NCBI GenBank assembly: GCA_018105865.1 | Contig: CM030851.1 | Coordinates: 9,779,828-9,843,827 of the forward strand | Direction of reading: 5' to 3' | DNA from: Metaphire vulgaris | Taxonomy: Eukaryota > Annelida > Clitellata > Crassiclitellata > Megascolecidae | DNA: 64,000 nt | Shown: positions 1-34,754 of the stretch, piece by piece | Layout: each line of letters opens with the position of its first letter | Position numbering within the stretch: the stretch's first letter is position 1 | Notes under the pieces: model-generated | Database searches by the model: none | Seen by the model: the letters and a program-made list of their open reading frames with translations, nothing else | What the model was told of the DNA's origin: nothing | Translations under genes and position numbers: made by a program

Positions 1-35
1 ATTTGGCATTTGATTTACTGTTCGTGTTTTTGCAG

Positions 36-23000
<22,965 letters not shown>

Positions 23001-24238
23001 CTGCGTGTCTGCCTTCTAAGCGCAGTCGAAGAAGGTTCTCTCCTCCTGCCTATAGGATAATTCGGACCCGGACGCAGACCGTATGAAAAGTAATTTAGGA
23101 AAGAGTTACGGTTCATGGATTATTTTCTTTGAGTCTGTAGGACACTATCGAAAGGAAGTGAATCATCTTTGACAGCACACACACACACACACACACACAC
23201 TGTGCATGACATCATTGCTATGCCTGTGGAATATCAAGGAACGTCGTTTGAACTGGTAACGTCGCTGCAGAATTGGATTATTCCAACAGATTGTCTTCAC
23301 CTGGAAAATCCAAACTGGAATATATTACGGTTTATCCAGTAGCCAGTTGCAATTATCATAATTTACGGTAGTTTCTGTTGCTGGGTGGTGGTGATGATGA
23401 TGATGATGCTTTTGTTTTTGAGGGCCCAGCGTCGAATATAGCTGCCACAGTTGCAACACATTTCTGGATTGGATTTAGCGAAACGATTACCGCTTCTTTT
23501 CGCTCATGGAAGGTTTTCAAACTCTGGAATCACGCGTGATCTGTCTCTGGAGCATGTAACAGTCACAGTGTCTATTTAGCTGCAAACATTTCACGTCATC
23601 TTGCAAAATCATCTTCCTTGGTGATCGTTACCCCCTCCCCCCGGCTGACCTTGAAAGCATTTTCGATTTAGTCGTCTTCTTCGTTGCCGAACTTCTGACG
23701 GAAATTGGAACTTCGAAGTTGCAAAACGACACAGAAAGATTTCGCAGAAAGAGAAGGTTAAGCCTATATGCCATGTTCAAATGAGAACACGAAAATAGAA
23801 AGCACCAACGCACATCGAACGAACATTCTAAAACTAATCGCATTCGCCTAGGCTTGAGCGATAACTAATGGTATAATTTTTAATATACATGCTAAAACTG
23901 TCTCTGGAACTTGGCACTTTTAGTTGTTAAAACAGTCATATATATCTTCCTTCCTACTGTTGTAACAATCATTCGTGGCGTGTTTTTTTCACATGCGCCA
24001 GTTTCAATATATATAGCAACGAAACTATGCAGCAATACAAGAATGTCTTCTCGTTATTTTTGTGTTTTCTTGGCTGCAAGAGATTATAGAAATCGCTGAA
24101 AGAACGCCCTCTTCAGCATGGCAAGCTGCTCTATCTTAATAATGCAGTTCTGCCCAGAATTTAAGGGTTTTTGCGAAGATCTACCTGTTTTAGACCTCTC
24201 AGATATAGGTTTACGGTAATTCTAGCAACGCTTTTGCC

Positions 24239-24545
24239 CAGTGGCGTCAGTCTGTAGTAAAAGTTGTGAGGGTCTATACTTGTTGTTGTGCCGGCGATAG
24301 CTGGTGCTATTGCATTTGCACCATATACTCTTTTAGCATAGTTCTTATTACTTATTAGTGTTCAAAAATACCAATTGCTGATTATATCTATTATCTACCC
24401 AACGCAACAATTTGTTAAATTATCGTACAACGGTACAATATAGATTTATTCAGATTTTTGTGAGGGTCCAGTACCTTATGGACCCTCACAACCACATTTT
24501 TGTGAGGGTCCGGACCCAAGGATACTCACGGGATTGACGCCACTG
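24239..24545 (+). mobile_element. hAT-type MITE, CAGTGGCGTCAG end
   Basis: Ends CAGTGGCGTCAGTC and ATTGACGCCACTG. Duplication CTTTTGCC/CTTTCGCC (one mismatch) at 24231-24238 and 24546-24553. Contains GTGAGGGTCC repeats near both sides. Confidence 0.88.
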
Positions 24546-24645
24546 CTTTCGCCTATTGAAACCTAATCTCGATCTACTTGTACATTGACCGCATATGCAG
24601 GCATGACTAGCTACCTATTAGGAAATTATAATCACTTATTCCTTT

Positions 24646-24962
24646 CAGTGGCGTAGCCAGGATTTCCGGAAGGGGGTTTGGTTTTCGGTTTTGACCGTGA
24701 CCAACTTCGGAAAAATCTTCACAAGCAAAAAAGAGGTTATCTCCTCTTTTTTCCTGACAAGCCAAAATGGGATATCTGCTCTATTTTTCCTGACAAGCAA
24801 GAAAGGTCGTCATCTCTTAAACCGTTGCATTTCAGAGTCAAGGGGGGGTTGACTCCCAAAATCGCGTGCCAAAATTTAAAATGCATGGAAACTCAATAAA
24901 AATATTTTGTTTTCGACAGTCAAGGGGGGCTTTAACCCCAACCCACCTTGGTTACTCCGCTG
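24646..24962 (+). mobile_element. hAT-type MITE, CAGTGGCGTAGCC family
   Basis: Left end CAGTGGCGTAGCCAGG, right end GGTTACTCCGCTG. Duplication ATTCCTTT/ATTCTTTT (one mismatch). Three copies of the CAAGC(A)AAAA motif lie in the left half. Confidence 0.88.
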
Positions 24963-25239
24963 ATTCTTTTATATCCAAATGCGCACCAATGATATTTGAC
25001 GCCCATGACAGGGGGTCAGAAAACTAAATTAGCAGGTTAACAACTCTTTAATTAACAAATCATGACATTTCTTGACGCTTGACTAAAACTAGAAATGCGG
25101 TTTTCTACGATGTGCTCAAAATCAGGTTATCAAGTTCTTCTAATTCTACGCTGAGTAGAGCAAGGTCATAGAAATTTTTGGCGCCTTTTTAGAGTGGCGT
25201 CCCTGGTATCTGACTTAGCTGCCATACCCTAGGCACGCC

Positions 25240-25424
25240 CAGTGGCGGCTCCACCGAGGGGCCAGGGGGCCCATGCCCCTATTGAGTGCCTGGCCCCCAA
25301 TGCCCCAGTTGGGACCCTATACTTAATGCTACATACATTAAACAACAAATGGTTGGCCCCACCATGATTAGAAGTTGCCACCCCAACGGCCCCCCCCACT
25401 TGCCAAATCCTAGAGCCGCCACTG
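25240..25424 (+). mobile_element. hAT-type MITE, CAGTGGCGGCTCCA family
   Basis: Same family and orientation as the copy at 11211. Exact duplication GGCACGCC at 25232-25239 and 25425-25432. Confidence 0.95.
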
Positions 25425-27001
25425 GGCACGCCCAGTGATTAAATGAATTTTTCAGAGGTGCCGGATCTTCTTATTTTTCTTCCAACCGCAAAATTTCTTC
25501 GCAGCTTTTTAAAAAATTAATTTTAAACGAACAATTCACGTTTTATTTTCTTTCCCGTGCATGCAAAGTGCTAAAGTAAACAGTAAAAGATCACAACGAA
25601 TAAAAAGTACGTTCCGGATTTCATGACAGACGTTCCGGATCTTTACCAGACGTTCTGGATTGGAGATCCGGCAAAATCCGGCTCAATGTAACTCCTTGGC
25701 ACGCCACTGTTTATACCACCGTAAGATAGCTCCGAATTTAATATCTGTCTTGACCATGCATATGGCCTTGATCTTACTTACTATTTGATATATTGTCTTG
25801 AATATCTTAGCACTTACTGTAGTTGGTCAATTTATGCCAAACGCTATGATGTATTCATGTTTTGTCCCAGTCTGCGAACTGGGGCAATGAATGCCGTCTT
25901 CTTCCAGTCTTCAATCAGACTTGGTCGATTCCTTTTGCTTGCAAATTTTTATTTACGAGCGCTCGCTCGTTCGTTCGACGTGGGAACAGCATAGGCGAGC
26001 GAGCGAGCGCGCGCGTCGAACTCTGACCCGCTTTAATTATTTGTTCTTCTGCGTAAGGACTGCGCAAACAATAAAAGCTTCCCATCTCTAGTATTAGAGC
26101 AAATCCGGGATTGTAAATCCCCGAGCGAAATTGCGTCGGAATCTCTCTATTCGCTCTTAGCGGGATTAGTTGACGTCGAGAGTGGCAGCCGTTACCAGAA
26201 GAAGCACCGTAAACTCAACATCGGGCATCGGTAATGGCGAATGTTAATTTATACCATTGGAGAGTGCGGTAGTATACTTGAATTCCTATTTATTACTGAC
26301 TACCCCCAGTAGCGTGCAGAGGCAGTGGCGTAGCTAGGAATTTGTTTTTTTTTTTTGGTGCAATTCTTATATTTTAAAAATGGACAAGCATATGTAGCAT
26401 ACAGGAGCATAGCCAGGAATTTGATTTAGGGGGGGGGTATAATGTGATTTGGGGGTATAAATCTTTAAAAAACGTTGAAAATCTTTAAAACACATTAAAA
26501 ACTGTAAGGTAGCCTGATTTTTTTTTTTGGGGTATATATACCGATATACCCCTGTCGCTACGCCCTTGGCAGCATATCGATAATCGATTCGAGCAAACTT
26601 GATTCAATTTGGCTATATAATGATAGTGATGGCACTCAAGACACCGTCTAATTTCTAATTATGCAACATTTTCCCTGTTTTTCAGTTTATTTATAACACG
26701 ACCTGTATCCAATGGGCCCGTTGAAAAATGTGTAGGGCCTACATCTACGTCGCCATCACAACTTGGCAGTGACACAATGGCTTTGGGATCTGATGTACAT
26801 TCTGCTGACAAAACTGTTGGCAGAGGAAAGCTTTCATAAGTGTTTTCATTTGTCAAAAGCCTATCGTCAACGATGGGCGCCTGTTACTGATGGTCTGCAA
26901 TTTGAGAGTCCAGGTTTGACCGAAAGAAATCTGAAATTTTCACTACCTTTTCTTTGGTTCAGACGGTTCTGTCTGATCTGTCATTGCAATGATCTGTATG
27001 A

Positions 27002-27002
<1 letters not shown>

Positions 27003-27062
<60 letters not shown>

Positions 27063-27311
27063 TGCCACGTATGAAAATTGACTTCATGCATACACGCCTA
27101 TACATACAACAGATTTCTGCTCTTTAAACATGTCCTCACATTTAATATTTAAGTATTTTTTATTTCAATATAGCCTACTCTCAAAAAATATACATCAAGT
27201 GTACTGCAGTCTAGAATTTAACAAGTCGGTAATACGAATCTATTTTCTGGAGTTACAACGTTAATTGTATTTAACTGTGAAGAAAAGATAAAGATACGAT
27301 GGACGATTATG

Positions 27312-27401
<90 letters not shown>
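27003..27401 (+). repeat. (AAT)n and (TTA)n microsatellites
   Basis: An AAT run at 27003-27061 and a TTA run at 27311-27401, facing each other across about 250 bases of plain sequence. Confidence 0.97.
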
Positions 27402-27599
27402 AAGTAAGCTAATGACTGTGCTCGCTGTGTTAGTACTTCTAACATAATTTGTTTGACGATTCGCAAGATTGGAATTAATTAAGAGAAAAGGGCTAAACAA
27501 TGTGATGATTGCTAACGTCTCGTCTTAAATATAAAACATTTGTTACACCTCTCAAATAATTCCTTCAGAGATAGAGCAGAAATTTGTGACAACCATCAG

Positions 27600-27920
27600 A
27601 CATGGACTTAGGTTGGGTCCACCCATGGGTTGGGTTGAGCCAGAAATTTTCATTTTTATGGTGGATTGGGCTGTGTTTGGTGAAATCCCTGCACATTTAT
27701 TAAACGTTTACAATGGTAGGCTATAGTAGTATTTCTTAGACATTACACTGAACTGTCCATGTTTGCAACTTAAAGCCAAGGAGTACATATTACTCAAGAG
27801 TCAATATTTTGTCGCTAAACTTAACAGGGTTGGGGTTTTAAAAACTCATTCATGGCCCAATAAATTGTAATGTATTACGGTGGGTTGGGCTGGACCTGAA
27901 TAATTATGATGGGTTGGAAC
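27600..27920 (+). repeat. GGGTTGGGTT-rich interspersed repeat
   Basis: Begins GACATGGACTTAGGTTGGGT and contains repeated GGGTTGGG(T/C)T units. A related copy in the opposite orientation lies at 36040-36262 (CCCAACCCAACCCATGG). Family not recognised. Confidence 0.6.
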
Positions 27921-28236
27921 AGCATATGAAGACAACGTCGACATTTAACTAATTTAACCGTTTAAATTCATAATTAAGACATCTTAACCTAATTCTAACC
28001 GAAACTAAAAGTTCAATAATCATTCTGATATCTGAATGCCTCATCTCGAAACTAATTTATCTACAGTAAATGCCCATTAGCCAGTAATAGCCTACATTGT
28101 ATAATGCATGCACGGATACAACGACAAAAGTACAGTTGTTAACAACTGCTCTTGGTTAAAAATCAAACGTATACCGCGTCGTTCAAGCTGAATTAGATTA
28201 AGCAATTAAAAGTTGTCTTAGAATTTCGAAGCAGTT

Positions 28237-29688
28237 TCATTGTCTTGGATGTTTCTTGGTGTGTGTAGGTTTCTGCCATCTTCTCCGGACACAATCATCG
28301 CCGTGATTTATAAGACCCTCGTTTGTTTTAAACATGTCGATGTGCGCAACAGACTGTCTGTCTTTTCCGGCGTTTTCGCGATCTTTCGTCGTTTTTCGGT
28401 CTTCTGCGGCGCGGCGAAGGAGTGCGGCCTGGTCTTTGCGGCCCGAACAGCGACTTCCGGTGCCGCAAAGAACAAGGCACAAGAGTCGCCGGAAGCTCTT
28501 CCGGAAGTTCTCCGACAGGAACGCGTACAGAATCGGATTGAGACAGCTGTTCGTGTACGCCAGACAGCTGAACGCAATCTTCGCCGCGACGAACCGCAGA
28601 CTGTGATCGGTGTACCGGCAGACGAACTGTACGACCAGAACCAGTTGGAGGGGCAGCCAGCAGACGGCAAAGGTGACGACGACGGCGACGACAAGGCGAG
28701 TCGCCCGGCGCTGCTTGCCCCTCGAAACGTCCCCGGCTGCTGCTGCCGCTGCTGCTGCCCGCCGCGCCCCTGGCCTAGTGCCCCGCAGGAGTCGCCGCAT
28801 CATAAGCCCGTACAGAAGGCTGACGGCGGCCAGGGGTATCACGTACGCGAACGCGAAGAAGCACGCGTAGTAGGCCTTGCCGTGGTCGTGATAGTCGAAA
28901 TCGTCGCCGTCATCGCGTCGGTAGATGAACGCGTTGACGCAGGCCGACCGCGCCTCGCCGTCGAAATCGTACTCGACGCTCTTATGCTCGACGATGACCG
29001 GGTAGTTGGCGGCCAGTATCAGTACCCAGGATACGGCCGCCACGATCGACGCGTTCCGCGCGGTCCTGACCGCCATCGACCGCACGGCGTGTACGACGGC
29101 CAGGTACCGGTCGAAGGACATCATGACCAGGGTGTAGACGCTGGCGTAGGTGGTGACGTGGACGGAATACTGGTAGATCTTGCACCAGACGTCGCCGAAC
29201 GGCCAGACGGTCGTGGCGTACCCGACGGCGGTGAAGGGGACGCAGGTGACGATGAAGAGCAGGTCGGCGACCGCGAGATTGACGATGAGAACGTTCGTCG
29301 GGCTTATCGTTCGTCGGTTGAAGGCGACGACGACGATGACTAAGAGGTTGCCCACCAGGCCAACGACCGTTATTAGTCCGAATATCGTCGGAACGACGAC
29401 GCCGACGACGAATTCGAAGCGACGCGTGGCTCTCATGTCGTCGTCGTCGCCGTCTTCGCCATCGTCGCCGCCGACGACTAGACCGTAGTCCGATGCGACG
29501 GAAGGCGACGCGCTGTGGCGTTGTCGCTGTGCTTCGATAGTACTGTACTCAGCCGGACTCGTCGCGGTCGCGACCAATAGATGTCGCCATTTGTTCTTCC
29601 TCTCTACGACGTGTCTATGACGTGTCCAGGAAGAAGGAAAAGTAATTGTTGTTGTTGTCGAATGAAAGATAAAACCTGTAGTGGACAA
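28237..29688 (-). CDS. Neuropeptide G-protein-coupled receptor, allatostatin-A/galanin type
   Basis: A 483-residue uninterrupted rhodopsin-family receptor of the plasma membrane. Seven hydrophobic helices start at about residue 93. Visible family residues: GN in TM1 (113-114); LAVAD in TM2 (138-142); WPFG...WC with the TM3 cysteine at 169; DRY at 193-195 followed by LAVVH and a SM..RT.RNA intracellular loop 2; a partner cysteine in loop 2 at about 250; CWLP in TM6 (343-346); NPILY in TM7 (384-388); and LSENFRKSFR in helix 8. This combination, notably the intracellular loop and helix 8, is closest to protostome allatostatin-A receptors and related galanin receptors. A long Ala/Arg stretch is inserted in intracellular loop 3. 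The N-terminus is Asp-rich and lacks an N-glycosylation site, so the true start may be another ATG (for example residue 85) or an upstream exon. Expected role: Gi/o-type signalling to a C-terminally amidated peptide; ligand not shown. Confidence 0.92.
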   Translation of the reverse strand: MSTTGFIFHSTTTTITFPSSWTRHRHVVERKNKWRHLLVATATSPAEYSTIEAQRQRHSASPSVASDYGLVVGGDDGEDGDDDDMRATRRFEFVVGVVVPTIFGLITVVGLVGNLLVIVVVAFNRRTISPTNVLIVNLAVADLLFIVTCVPFTAVGYATTVWPFGDVWCKIYQYSVHVTTYASVYTLVMMSFDRYLAVVHAVRSMAVRTARNASIVAAVSWVLILAANYPVIVEHKSVEYDFDGEARSACVNAFIYRRDDGDDFDYHDHGKAYYACFFAFAYVIPLAAVSLLYGLMMRRLLRGTRPGARRAAAAAAAAGDVSRGKQRRATRLVVAVVVTFAVCWLPLQLVLVVQFVCRYTDHSLRFVAAKIAFSCLAYTNSCLNPILYAFLSENFRKSFRRLLCLVLCGTGSRCSGRKDQAALLRRAAEDRKTTKDRENAGKDRQSVAHIDMFKTNEGLINHGDDCVRRRWQKPTHTKKHPRQ

Positions 29689-29783
29689 ACAGAAGTTGGA
29701 ATAGAGGGATGCAGGCCTATGAGTGACACAATGGGTTTCAATATAAGAAGAAAAATACTATCCTAAACCACTAAATCCACTGT

Positions 29784-29808
29784 TATTATTATTATTATTA
29801 TTTCTTTC

Positions 29809-29847
<39 letters not shown>

Positions 29848-30002
29848 GTAGTTATTAGTAGTAGTATTACTAGTATTAGTATGTGAAAAGTTCAGTGGAA
29901 GGCGACTGCGTTGAATCTCTGTAGTGTCACGGATATTCGTTGTAGAAGAAAGGATGTTTCTCTTTCATCTCCAGATAGTCGTGTAGGATACTGCAGATTA
30001 CC

Positions 30003-30098
<96 letters not shown>

Positions 30099-30115
30099 CA
30101 TCATCATCATCATTA
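29784..30115 (+). repeat. (TTA)n microsatellites upstream of the receptor
   Basis: TTA runs at 29784-29847 and 30006-30098, the latter ending in a short CAT run. They lie just 5' of the receptor gene on its strand. Confidence 0.96.
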
Positions 30116-31805
30116 ACATCATTTTATGTGGTCAGTCATCGTCATCATTAACGTGAAAATTTGTAATTGATGGAAAGGGAGGCATTGGTCTTTGTTAAAA
30201 TTCAAATTATTCAGAGAACCTTGATGGAAAGATAAATTTTTTTTCAGGACAAGTCCATTGAAGGTTATCTTTTAAAAAATTTCAATAAATTATTTTTATT
30301 TTCCAACGTCCTCTTGCCCCAATGTGCGGGCGCCCATGTGTGTACAGTATAAGTGACAAGAATAATTTCTGAGCTTGCGAAAAGAAAATCTGTAAGATTT
30401 GAATTCTAGCGTCTTCTGTTGACCAGACCAAGATTTTCCTGACATTGCGTCGTCCATGGAAAAGGTTTCATATAGACAACCCTCCTTTCATACATTCGCT
30501 TCTCAAACTTCGGCATTTTTCGCCACGAACAAAGCGTTCGTCGTCAGGTCTTTCTCCTTCGCGCCATGATTTCCCGTGGTACGTACAATCAACGGTCCCT
30601 ACATGTTTAAAAGATATGCACATCTACAGAGAGCCTGAAGAAATTCTCTGGAAGGCCAATTTGGTCACGTGTGCCGAAGATTTGCTGCCTCTGTTACCTC
30701 TGTTAAAAGGTGAGAGAAAATCCTTTAGAGTGCAGTCTGTCTCTGTCTGTCTGTCTGTCTGTCTACCTGCCTGCCTCTGCCTCTATCTGTCTCTGTCTCT
30801 TCAAATGTCTGTCTAATGAACCGAACACGTTTAGATCTACGACAAAGTATATCGCTTCCGGTTGGATTTCCTCCATCAATCAGTCAATCGTCGTCATCAT
30901 TACTGCTAGCAATTTAGCCATATTTTAATCCAGGACAAAAATTAACTACGAATCTTATGATCTTACGAGTTCATACTGTCCTGCATAGACGTAAACTTAT
31001 TTTAGGCTTTTAGGCTCGAGTCCTCAACTTTTTGAGAGACTACCATAGGGAAGGGGAAGACATAGGGTCCCCCACTTTTTCATCCAAGTTTGCGCCAGTG
31101 CTGTCCTGGCTTCTAATAGAGAGTTGTACTGTCATTTAAACTAAATTGAACTGCTCTCTTCTCTCCTTATATTTAAGATGAGACGAATGCGATTTTATCA
31201 AATTCAAACAGAAGCGTTTGAAGAAAGTAAGTGAACGAAACACAGTCTTCATTATAGTTTCACGAATCGGTTGCTTCCAAAACATTCTATTTTAATTTTC
31301 TAGCAGAAAATCCGAGGAATTGATGGATTCAGTGACTTAGCGTCAAATCGTTCTTCTGTATACCTTTTCGCCCCTATGGTTCCTGTGAGTCCGTTCCCTG
31401 TCCCCTAGGCTCCTGGGGAAAATTATGGGGTTGTTTGGGGTTCCCACGTAAACTCAAATATCTTGAGCAAACGTTAACATAGAACAAAAATGTTTTCACC
31501 AGTTTCCTCAGAATTGAACTGTGTTTGCTTCCAGCATAGAAAATTTAATACCATGAAGAAAATCAAAACCGGCCGTGCCGCGATTAGGAAAAGACGCAGA
31601 CACCCCAAAAGCGACCTTACGGGGACTCGTATCGGTAGCAAAACCCGCCCCTGCGGCTTAGCGGGGCGACAGGGTTAATTAAGTACAGCCGAGCGCTTCG
31701 TCCGTCTATACTCTCGTGTCGTTGGTTCTAATATTTCAAACTCCTGACATTTTGCACTCAATAAAGAAAACAGAATCTGTATGCGAGAAATTGCCATTGA
31801 TCTCC

Positions 31806-31806
<1 letters not shown>
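30116..31806 (+). other. Low-repeat region with one exon-like ORF
   Basis: Mostly unique-looking sequence. An open frame from an ATG at 30445 reaches a consensus donor AAAAG|GTGAGA at 30709 (88 codons, ending DLLPLLPLLK). It has no recognisable domain and no partner exon, so I do not call it a gene. A short TCTG tract follows at 30735-30800. Confidence 0.4.
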
Positions 31807-31857
<51 letters not shown>

Positions 31858-31976
31858 TTTTGCATCTGTCTCTTTCTCCTTCTTCTCTCTCTCGTTATCC
31901 CCTTTCCTGCTCTCTGCCTCTCTCTCTCTCTCTGTCTCTGTCACTATCTCCTCTCTCTGTTTCTGTATGTCTCTCT

Positions 31977-32007
<31 letters not shown>

Positions 32008-32073
32008 TTGTTTCTGTATGTCTCTCTCTTTTCTCTCTCTCTCTCTCTTCTCTCTCTTTCTCCCTCTCTCTCT

Positions 32074-32132
<59 letters not shown>

Positions 32133-32150
32133 TCTCTGTCTATCTCTAAT

Positions 32151-32183
<33 letters not shown>

Positions 32184-32274
32184 GTCTCTCTGTCTCTGTC
32201 TCTGTCTCTGTCTCTCTGTCTCTCTGTCTCTCTGTCTCTCTGTCTCTCTGTCTCTCTGTCTCTCTGTCTCTCTG

Positions 32275-32305
<31 letters not shown>

Positions 32306-32311
32306 TTCTTT
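31807..32311 (+). repeat. 500-base (TC)n/(TCTG)n pyrimidine tract
   Basis: TC and CTCTGTCT units almost without interruption. Strongly strand-asymmetric (all pyrimidine on +), a candidate for triplex or slippage-prone DNA. Confidence 0.97.
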
Positions 32312-32549
32312 GAATCAAATTTATATTGGTGACATGACTGACATCTTGCGAGAGGAGGTTCGCTGGTGACAACGAAATTAGAAGGACGAGCGCCAAGATG
32401 AAAGAAAAGAGGAAAGACCTCGAGTCATTCTCAGTGGGTGATGGATCAGGACAAGAACAGCAAAGACTCTGGTCTAGATGAAGAACTGAAGGAAAGAGCA
32501 CAGAATGTCACAGAGAGACTAACAAAGGACTTGCAATCTGCATACAGCT

Positions 32550-32765
32550 TAAAGAAGGGGAAGAAGAAGATGACGATGACGACGACGACGATGATGAAAT
32601 GATCATGATGAGATGACGATGATGATGACGACGACGATGATGACGATGATGATGACGATGACGATGATGAGCAAGAACAAAAACAAGACCATGGAGAAGA
32701 AAAAGAAAAAGACCAAAAATAAGGAGAAGAAGAAGAGGAGATGATGGATGATGAAGATGATGAGC
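32550..32765 (+). repeat. GAC/GAT and GAA-rich tract
   Basis: Degenerate GATGACGAC units mixed with AAGAAGAA. Followed by plain sequence to about 33080 and an (ATTAC)n run (33086-33119). Confidence 0.9.
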
Positions 32766-33309
32766 GACGAAGAAGATTTCTAAATGATGAATCGAGATAA
32801 TTGAATAGAAAATGCGGACTGAATAATCAGGAAGTTCATTTGAAATAAAAAAAATTGAATATGCGGCACAGTTATTCTATTTGGACAAATACATTCGTTT
32901 GTTTCAATTCGCATTTGGAAACGAATCAAACGATGATTGAAAGATGATTTTAGGACAGGAGGTCTAGCTTCGCGGTGAAAAAGAGATTTCTGAACAATAA
33001 AAAATCTGAAATATCTCAAATTTGCGGATCTTCAATGCCAGGAGCGCCTCTGAGTAGAAAAAGAAGAGGCGCTATGCAAATGCCACATTACATTACATTA
33101 CATTACATTACATTACATTGTCTGTCAGTCGAGGAGCAGTATGAAAGTGGTGAGTAAAAGCAATTTGAGAATCCTGACATTGTGAATCAAGCACCAGTAG
33201 ACCTATCATTGCATAACTAAGAATTTATCTTCTTTCAGATCCGGTCTTAAAACATAGGGCTTAACTATTTGACTTGGCTTATCCCCCTTAGATTGCTCCC
33301 CCGCTGTTC

Positions 33310-33404
33310 TGACTGATCTCCCGGCTTGGCCTGGCTCTAATTCTATTTGGATTTGGTGCGCCATCGGCTGATGCCCTGATGATGAGCGATTGATTGATTG
33401 ATAA
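33310..33404 (+). mobile_element. Interspersed repeat with (ATTG)n tail, copy 1
   Basis: CGGCTTGGCCTGGCTCTAAT through GCGCCATCGGCTGATG to a TGATTGATTGATTGAT tail matches 49147-49262 in the same orientation. Looks like a SINE or LINE 3' end. Confidence 0.65.
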
Positions 33405-34039
33405 AAACTGCTTCAAGACGTTAGTGTTTGAGAAGAAAAATGAAAAAGACCAAAAAATTACAGTTGAGAAAGAAGATAATATTCTAAGAAAGAGGGAGCA
33501 GAATCAGAGCCGACAAAGGGCGGTGCCTACGGAAGAAGGAGGGGCGCAAATTTCAGGAACATTCATGAAAAATTTATGATTTAGGCCTACTTTTCTTTCT
33601 GTCCGCGTTGAAACAAATTTGAAACTTATTTTATCTTAAATTGCCAGACGTGCAGTCTCTTAGAAGATAATTGAATGCAGCTATAGTAAAATCGCTGGAC
33701 TGAATAAGTTTCAGGAACGTTCATCGCCTTGATATGCCTCTTCCTCTCTCGTCTTGGAAAAACTCTACATATGGGTGTAATAATGGTGGTCACGGTCTCA
33801 AAAGCTTATTCAGGTGGTTGAAGAATCTCCTATTTGGACAAAGTCCTTCGGCGTGTTTCCAAAATACTTTTGTTTGCATCTGCAGGGCATCGATGATTGA
33901 AAGATGATTTTAAACGTTCTTTGTACAATATATGGACCAGAGCAGGCTCGGATAGTGATAGTAGGCAAATAAGTAGACAAACTTTGAAAATTGATAGAGA
34001 TGTTCTAATATTTTTGAAAATAATCTTATTGATCTAAAC

Positions 34040-34473
34040 CAGCGGTTCTCAACAGGTCATGACCCCCAAGGTCGAATGACGATTTGCCAGGGGTCGCCTC
34101 TGACCATGAGAAATAGAAGAGTCTCTTTTCTTGTTATTGTACTAAATTTCCTCAGTGGTAATACGTACTATTGTTTTATTAATTGTCATTAAGATTGGAC
34201 ATTACACCGGGGCCAGGGGCTGTCAGTCGAGGAGCAGTACCCTATACTTAATGTGGTGAGTAAACAACAAATGGTTGGCCCCCATGATTATTGCCTGACA
34301 AATCCTTGAGCCGCCACTGGACATGGAGACAATTAAATAATAACGATTTCGAACATTTTGATTGTCATAATTATTATTTTTAGCAGTTTATCGAAAATAA
34401 TTTTACCGTTGGGGGTCGCCGGTGGGGAATTGAATTAAAAGGGTCGCGGCACTATAAAGGTTGAGAACCGCTG
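34040..34473 (+). mobile_element. hAT (Charlie-like) MITE, CAGCGGTTCTCAAC ends, with a nested insertion
   Basis: Ends CAGCGGTTCTCAAC and GTTGAGAACCGCTG are exact inverted repeats. Duplication ATCTAAAC/ATCTAAAA. Such ends are typical of Charlie-like hAT elements. A second MITE is inserted at 34205-34319. Confidence 0.9.
34205..34319 (+). mobile_element. Nested partial MITE, CAGTGGCGGCTCCA family
   Basis: The right end CTTGAGCCGCCACTG and the internal AACAACAAATGGTTGGCCCC match the family. The left end is damaged. Flanks GGACATTA/GGACATGG suggest the target duplication. It contains CTGTCAGTCGAGGAGCAGTA, also present at 33120-33140. Confidence 0.75.
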
Positions 34474-34754
34474 ATCTAAAAACAAATTGAGTTCTTCGAA
34501 AAAAACTATCTGGGGCAGCTTTCAAAAAATTGCGAATTGAGCGTGAAAAGAGTAACCGTCAAGCACAACATCAATGGGCGAAATGGTTAACTCGGACTTA
34601 TCATCTAATTCACATTCAAAATTTCTCGAAAGATTACACTTTGAGGTTCCCGCTAAGTGACTGAAATCATTGAAAATGACATTCATATGCAACGAGGCGA
34701 ACCAACTGTAGCTGCAACAGTCACGACTGAAGACATTGTGTTAGGGATGCTGTT

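Larger units (their letters stand above)
23001..28236 (+). other. Convergent intergenic region between TRPC and the receptor gene
   Basis: Contains an AC run (23177-23200), three hAT MITEs (24239, 24646, 25240), decayed MITE pieces at 26323-26575 (left end CAGTGGCGTAGCTAGGAATTT; right end CTACGCC), AAT and TTA tracts (27003-27061, 27311-27401) and a GGGTTGGGTT-rich repeat (27600-27920). Low-repeat sequence at 23201-23900 and 25780-26290 shows no gene I can support. Confidence 0.7.

Noticed and set aside
26659..27074. Overlapping open frames on both strands
   Set aside because: Short, with no clear homology; the plus-strand frame ends in a microsatellite.
28240..29343. 367-codon open frame on the plus strand opposite the receptor
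   Set aside because: An antisense shadow caused by GC-rich codon bias of the receptor gene; no recognisable domain.
31675..32501. Leu/Ser-rich and Arg/Glu-rich open frames
   Set aside because: Translations of the TC/TCTG tract.
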